From a virus, in the IMG/VR virus record IMGVR_UViG_3300009702_000785, positions 62,001 to 126,000 of that record: a stretch of DNA of 64,000 bases; one strand, given 5' to 3'. The notes beneath the pieces are model-generated. The model was given only the letters and a program-made list of their open reading frames with translations, did no database searches and had not been told where the DNA came from. Below, in pieces: positions 61,001 through 64,000 of the stretch; position 1 is the first letter of the stretch, and the number at the start of each line of letters is the position of its first letter. The translations under genes were made by a program, and so were the position numbers.

Positions 61001-64000
61001 AGATGGTCATTACAAAATATTCTGGGCACAATGGAATAACGCCCGCAAAGCTTGGGAATCTTCTGGGCAGGCTGGCGACGATGATGCCATTATGCAGTTT
61101 AACTCAACGGATGAGTACCAAGTTGATGAGGCAGTCGAATTCAAGAATCCTAAACTGGGGCTCATCTATCCGTATATCTATCTGGTATGTGAGGGCCATT
61201 ACCAAGAGAGCCAGACATCTGCGATATACAGGGGATTCCGTGATCTGGTAGACAAGTTCTGGAACACCTCTGGATCGATTATCACAGATGATGGCGACTT
61301 TAGTGGCATTGGACAACCACAACGAGTTAGTGATCCAACACGCAACGCCTGGAACCCTTCTATTGCCACAACACCAACCTCTAAGCAATATGTCATTGCT
61401 TGGGAAGATAGAACCGAACCAGTAACTCATATTTACGGTGTATCCTATTACTATAATGGGCTGCCCCGTGCAGAGGTACAACCTTTAACTAGCTATGGAA
61501 CTGATTGTACTAACCCTTCTGTCGGATTTGTTGCCACACAAGGTGTTGTTGCTTTTGAGCGAGACAATAATATTTATACCTGCTCATATAACCCGCTATC
61601 AAACGAGTTTGATTCGTCATATAGTGGTGGTACAGATACGATTATAGATACCGGGACTAGATCAGTGTCCAACCCTGCCTTACCAAAATTATCTTCATCT
61701 TCAGCGTTCGTTATGCTGTACGACTACAGTTTAACTCGAAATGATGGTACATTAGCAAGCAAGGAGTTCCCAGAATATCAGTTGATTGGCGATGCTACTA
61801 TAGACCATACGGTAATTCAGACAGATGTTGGTGCTCCTGGCCCGACTGTATACGAATATACATACGTCACGACCACAATAGGGACCGATGCTGTTAGCAA
61901 AGTAGATACTAAGGAATTCGCTTTTGGTGACTTTGCTGAAAACGTTGGCATGGTGGCACACTGGCAGGACATCAAGATGTACTTTGGATACGATGCTCGA
62001 CCGCAGAGTATTGTTATGTACAACGGTGATACCGTCCAAAACTGGCCTGACCCGAGAATTAACGACTTGTTTGTTGATACTTTCGGAAATGTGGTGGCTG
62101 CCACTTTTGGTGGACTTGTATACTATAACAAAGGGACTGGTCAATTACTACAGATTGAAGGGCATACCAGTGAGTATACTGGTACCTGTAGTTCATCTTC
62201 TTGCTTGCTCATGGATGTTGATGCTGATTCTGGTGAGACACGAGGCATATTGACCACAACAGTCAAATGGGGCGGAAACGGTATTTGGTATGTCGGCACC
62301 ACTAACGGTGTGATTGTGTCACAGAACGCAGGCAAAGAATGGTCTACCCTAGACGCAGTAGCCCTTGGTGATTCTACCATAGGTTCAAAGATTGTTAATG
62401 ACATCGCAGTGGATAAAGATGGTAAGGCTTATATTGCCGCACATGAAGAAAGTGCAACATCTGGCTACATCTACATATCGATGCCCAATACGACTACTAT
62501 TGAAATTGCTATGGATGAAGTGATTAAAACGATAGAAGTGGACGAAAATTACATTGTATGGGCTGGATCAGACAAAGGATTGTGGCGAGTAGAGAATGCC
62601 AGAAACAAAATCAAGTTCGACCGAAGCAGCGGAATGAAATCTGCTGACGTAAACGATATCACCATTGTTAACAAGCACCTGAGATACTTATCTACAGCCA
62701 ATGGTGTTGAAAGAATGAACGGACTTACATTTAGCAACTTGAATGTCGATACTCACAACTTGGTCAATAATAACGTTAATACTGTTCTTTGGGATGCCAG
62801 CACCAACAGCTTGTGGGTTGGGGCATTGTATACTTTGCATGAGATTGTATTCAGAGATGAGGCACATGAGATTATCGATAATGAAACCGTCCATTACGAT
62901 AATTCCGAAATATCAACTAAGGAACTGTACGATAAAAACATATATTACATTATCGATCCCGATGTGATTGAGGCAGAAAACCTCACCTCTGAATCTGCTG
63001 CGGTTTTCATTAACCGCAACCCAATAGATTTCGGTTATGTAGTATCTGAGTCATCTATTTTCTTCTTGACGGATTTACTGGTTAGTGACCAAGTAGAGGT
63101 CGAGGTTTCAGAGCGTTTTGTCGAGTTTCATAATTTCAACCAGAAGTCTATCGAAGAGGAAGTCCTTGGCTCGAAAAGGTCTATCATCACTAAAGTCAAT
63201 AAGACAAGCCAGGATCAGTTCATATTCTTATCCGGTGGTGATAAAAATTCCGTCTTGTTATATTCGGGTGAAACCAGTTTGCCGTTTACCACAATCACCC
63301 TAGATACCCGACCACCTGAAGGATGCATAGAGCAACTTGAAACACTTAGCAGGACAAAGATACGATTCCGCATTTTTGCTACTGATGATCTGTCAGGAGT
63401 GAATGGGTTTATGTTGTCCAACTATCCTAACTTCACCTCTGATGGTGAAACGCCATTAGATTTCCAGCCTGCACAATCTATATATGAGCATGATATTGGC
63501 GAAGGTATCAACAATGTTTTCGACAGTTTATCCATACCGAGTACGGTGACTATTGGACCAACCACGTATGATGTCGGTACTGGTGCTGCCTTGGCTCCGT
63601 GGTTTGACGAACGAAACAGTGTAACGTACCTGTTTATGGCCACAAGCGCTCCTGCCGTTGTCTTTAGGTACGATCCTACTACGGATGAGTGGACGGGTAT
63701 ACAAGTACTAGAAACTTCAGATGCTGATCGAATCGTCACTGGCATGAAAACTCTTGACAATATAGTATATCTCACCACTGGGTCACCTGCCACCGGGGCG
63801 GAGGGTAATATTTGGAGATGTTCTGACGGCATTGCAGAGCAACCTTTCACCAAATTAGGAGGTACTCCCAGCGCTCAATACGCAAGAGGAATTACATCGG
63901 GCTCAGATCAGACAGTTTACTTCGGGTCGAGCAACGGGACTATTTACCAGTATAATAATAACAACCTGTCAATCCTGTATCACAACATAGGCGATGAGGT
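58035..64000 (+). CDS. Third giant adhesin-like protein, at least 1988 aa, cut by the window end
   Basis: I translated this frame to position 64000 and found no stop, so the gene is incomplete at its 3' end. AAGGA lies 6 bases before ATG 58035. Order: Ig/FN3-like N-terminus with several beta domains (about 1-400); LamG-like domains (about 410-575 and 740-850; GWTIEFKAGLALDKADG, GFGVYINDGTRQEVLYFY); a propeller (about 860-1160) with VHLVWEDDRDGHYKIFWAQ, matching WQSNRDxxWEIYYA of the other giants; a two-component-regulator-like propeller (about 1290-1640; IWYVGTTNGVIVSQNAG, WAGSDKGLWRVENA); and further propeller strands near the edge (VYFGSSNGTIYQYNN). No catalytic site is seen. It is probably part of the same receptor-binding apparatus. 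Confidence 0.85.
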   Translation, partial: MVQIGNIKVNGLDAETSVPVVAPQPYITWTFEGDAGAPAQATYSIRIGSETDNWGNSLFNGTALSINVDGSENSYKYEGFQLSRGTTYYGQISATDIDEDAIVWTTFSFTINRLPFITGYSLSPDNPSSADHIDLIYTFQDADGHNQAGTLIRWFRNNLPMTAYDNLCTLPSSATNPSDYWNAKIIPSDGIEFGTMVETSTVTVGAVDSNITSAQILPPDANVDDILKVVYTVQDDEYFTFTGSVQVEWYINDTLYTTGDEHIRPQLSVGDSVYAIVKLLDGTSVISQRTSDALVIEDSVWHIDDLTISGLVDTENLTNLDPIIAWTAHKSTADASDVPTYFRLLITKTPSLDGPLYDTGITEYVKDSHAISDGILSRGQRYYVHIGASDISPIPDSSFVTKEIRMAGSSWAETVDNATGWTIEFKAGLALDKADGTPMSQQDIDTLDYTPNFGVYIHDGSRFCAITVGLREVTFLSDSAVTYTFGQRLSSTQITSASSGKTFRIAAQGNDIRIFMNNELIIEGSGTLTNPSLLKMIEYGDIDGKNENICLFKSFRYTTSGAYRLDDSLTDTDTYYFSRIGKLEGGSIEFVFGDFLSWTPTDATESSKLIKFDENNEVTRLATVSRNFSPITAIYIDESRNKFIGTANGVTQITGEKHDPDYEFLTDSLEIEISPEDFDRMSTVTSDKIAAVEPNYRQGWFTIDTTYRSLGAIETQSGFFSGDPYDPYKFALSSHAIHYYSQRTHGHSWYDNVDNEKGWQVSFGFDLESLEADDYEDQNLDKTGFGVYINDGTRQEVLYFYEDRIRLFYANVYVPISTANARDYVISGKGNNLLIYQKLQSNKSSSYSLIVNASGLFTTSASISGNSRKPAVAVDSSGMYHAVWHDDGNGRSQILHSSFDGQSWSNPETITESLQFSMKNPAITIDSLDRIWIAYEDTSWGQSEISVSVKDSGGWNPKTRITNARSNKGRPDIQVDTEDNVHLVWEDDRDGHYKIFWAQWNNARKAWESSGQAGDDDAIMQFNSTDEYQVDEAVEFKNPKLGLIYPYIYLVCEGHYQESQTSAIYRGFRDLVDKFWNTSGSIITDDGDFSGIGQPQRVSDPTRNAWNPSIATTPTSKQYVIAWEDRTEPVTHIYGVSYYYNGLPRAEVQPLTSYGTDCTNPSVGFVATQGVVAFERDNNIYTCSYNPLSNEFDSSYSGGTDTIIDTGTRSVSNPALPKLSSSSAFVMLYDYSLTRNDGTLASKEFPEYQLIGDATIDHTVIQTDVGAPGPTVYEYTYVTTTIGTDAVSKVDTKEFAFGDFAENVGMVAHWQDIKMYFGYDARPQSIVMYNGDTVQNWPDPRINDLFVDTFGNVVAATFGGLVYYNKGTGQLLQIEGHTSEYTGTCSSSSCLLMDVDADSGETRGILTTTVKWGGNGIWYVGTTNGVIVSQNAGKEWSTLDAVALGDSTIGSKIVNDIAVDKDGKAYIAAHEESATSGYIYISMPNTTTIEIAMDEVIKTIEVDENYIVWAGSDKGLWRVENARNKIKFDRSSGMKSADVNDITIVNKHLRYLSTANGVERMNGLTFSNLNVDTHNLVNNNVNTVLWDASTNSLWVGALYTLHEIVFRDEAHEIIDNETVHYDNSEISTKELYDKNIYYIIDPDVIEAENLTSESAAVFINRNPIDFGYVVSESSIFFLTDLLVSDQVEVEVSERFVEFHNFNQKSIEEEVLGSKRSIITKVNKTSQDQFIFLSGGDKNSVLLYSGETSLPFTTITLDTRPPEGCIEQLETLSRTKIRFRIFATDDLSGVNGFMLSNYPNFTSDGETPLDFQPAQSIYEHDIGEGINNVFDSLSIPSTVTIGPTTYDVGTGAALAPWFDERNSVTYLFMATSAPAVVFRYDPTTDEWTGIQVLETSDADRIVTGMKTLDNIVYLTTGSPATGAEGNIWRCSDGIAEQPFTKLGGTPSAQYARGITSGSDQTVYFGSSNGTIYQYNNNNLSILYHNIGDE

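Noticed and set aside
1108-63853. Many minus-strand ORFs of 60-170 codons
   Set aside because: All lie opposite well-supported plus-strand genes, lack ribosome sites and recognisable motifs, and have unnatural composition. They are shadows.
1-64000. Genome-wide reassignment of TAG to an amino acid
   Set aside because: ORFs of 13.8 kb, 12.6 kb and about 6 kb contain no in-frame TAG, and several TAG stops are followed at once by another stop or by an overlapping gene start.
1-64000. tRNA genes, CRISPR arrays, insertion sequences, integrase or attachment sites
   Set aside because: No cloverleaf-like segment, regularly spaced DNA repeat, transposase-like ORF or terminal inverted repeat was seen. 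Non-coding sequence is nearly absent.

Overview
The window is a long, almost gap-free, single-strand (+) block of virion genes from a tailed double-stranded DNA bacteriophage (Caudoviricetes-type). It holds the tail module: a tail-terminator-like protein, tail tube, a chaperone-like pair, a tape measure, then more than 50 kb of tail-tip and fibre genes. Only about 120 and 55 bases are clearly intergenic, at the two promoter regions. No sheath gene was recognised next to the tube, so a siphovirus-like tail is the simplest reading. The scale of the tail block suggests a large-genome phage. Several protein modules look like extracellular proteins I associate, from memory, with Planctomycetota: the Cys-rich GACC repeats and the FN3 units starting PPTPNP..W. 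A planctomycete-like host is therefore a guess, not a result.

Layout. (1) 18-4132: small protein, tail-terminator-like protein, GT-B glycosyltransferase, small protein, tail tube. A Rho-independent terminator (4141-4179) closes this unit. (2) A sigma70-like promoter (4188-4220) starts the next unit. It holds two paralogous chaperone-like genes, two small proteins, the tape measure (6108-9272) with an in-frame downstream ORF behind an amber stop, two proteins of about 1,300 residues (sialidase-like propeller; hub-like), a small basic protein, a decayed alpha/beta-hydrolase fragment, a LAGLIDADG homing endonuclease, and a 1,100-residue NHL-containing protein whose normal start codon is missing. 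(3) A second promoter-like site sharing a 15-base identical core (22890-22904) precedes a second glycosyltransferase and a fibre region. That region is a duplicated two-gene module: companion protein plus giant protein (23994/25165-39927 and 39920/40693-53274). It is followed by three mid-size adhesin-like proteins and a third giant protein (58035 to the window end, incomplete).

How the genes fit together. Tube, chaperones and tape measure build the tail shaft. The hub-like and propeller proteins form the tip. The giant proteins of 4,604, 4,193 and at least 1,988 residues, with VWA, FN3, LamG-like, cohesin-like, CBM96/DNRLRE-like and beta-propeller modules, look like very long adhesive fibres. 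Two glycosyltransferases inside this structural block could modify the fibres or the host surface.

Most notable. The first giant protein is split by a single TAG exactly where its paralogue reads through without a break. The tape measure also ends in a TAG followed by an uninterrupted in-frame ORF. Of nine ORFs ending in TAG, five run on in frame into the next ORF, against two of seventeen ending in TAA or TGA (hand count). Long genes contain no internal TAG, so the code is standard overall and the question is local read-through or mutation.
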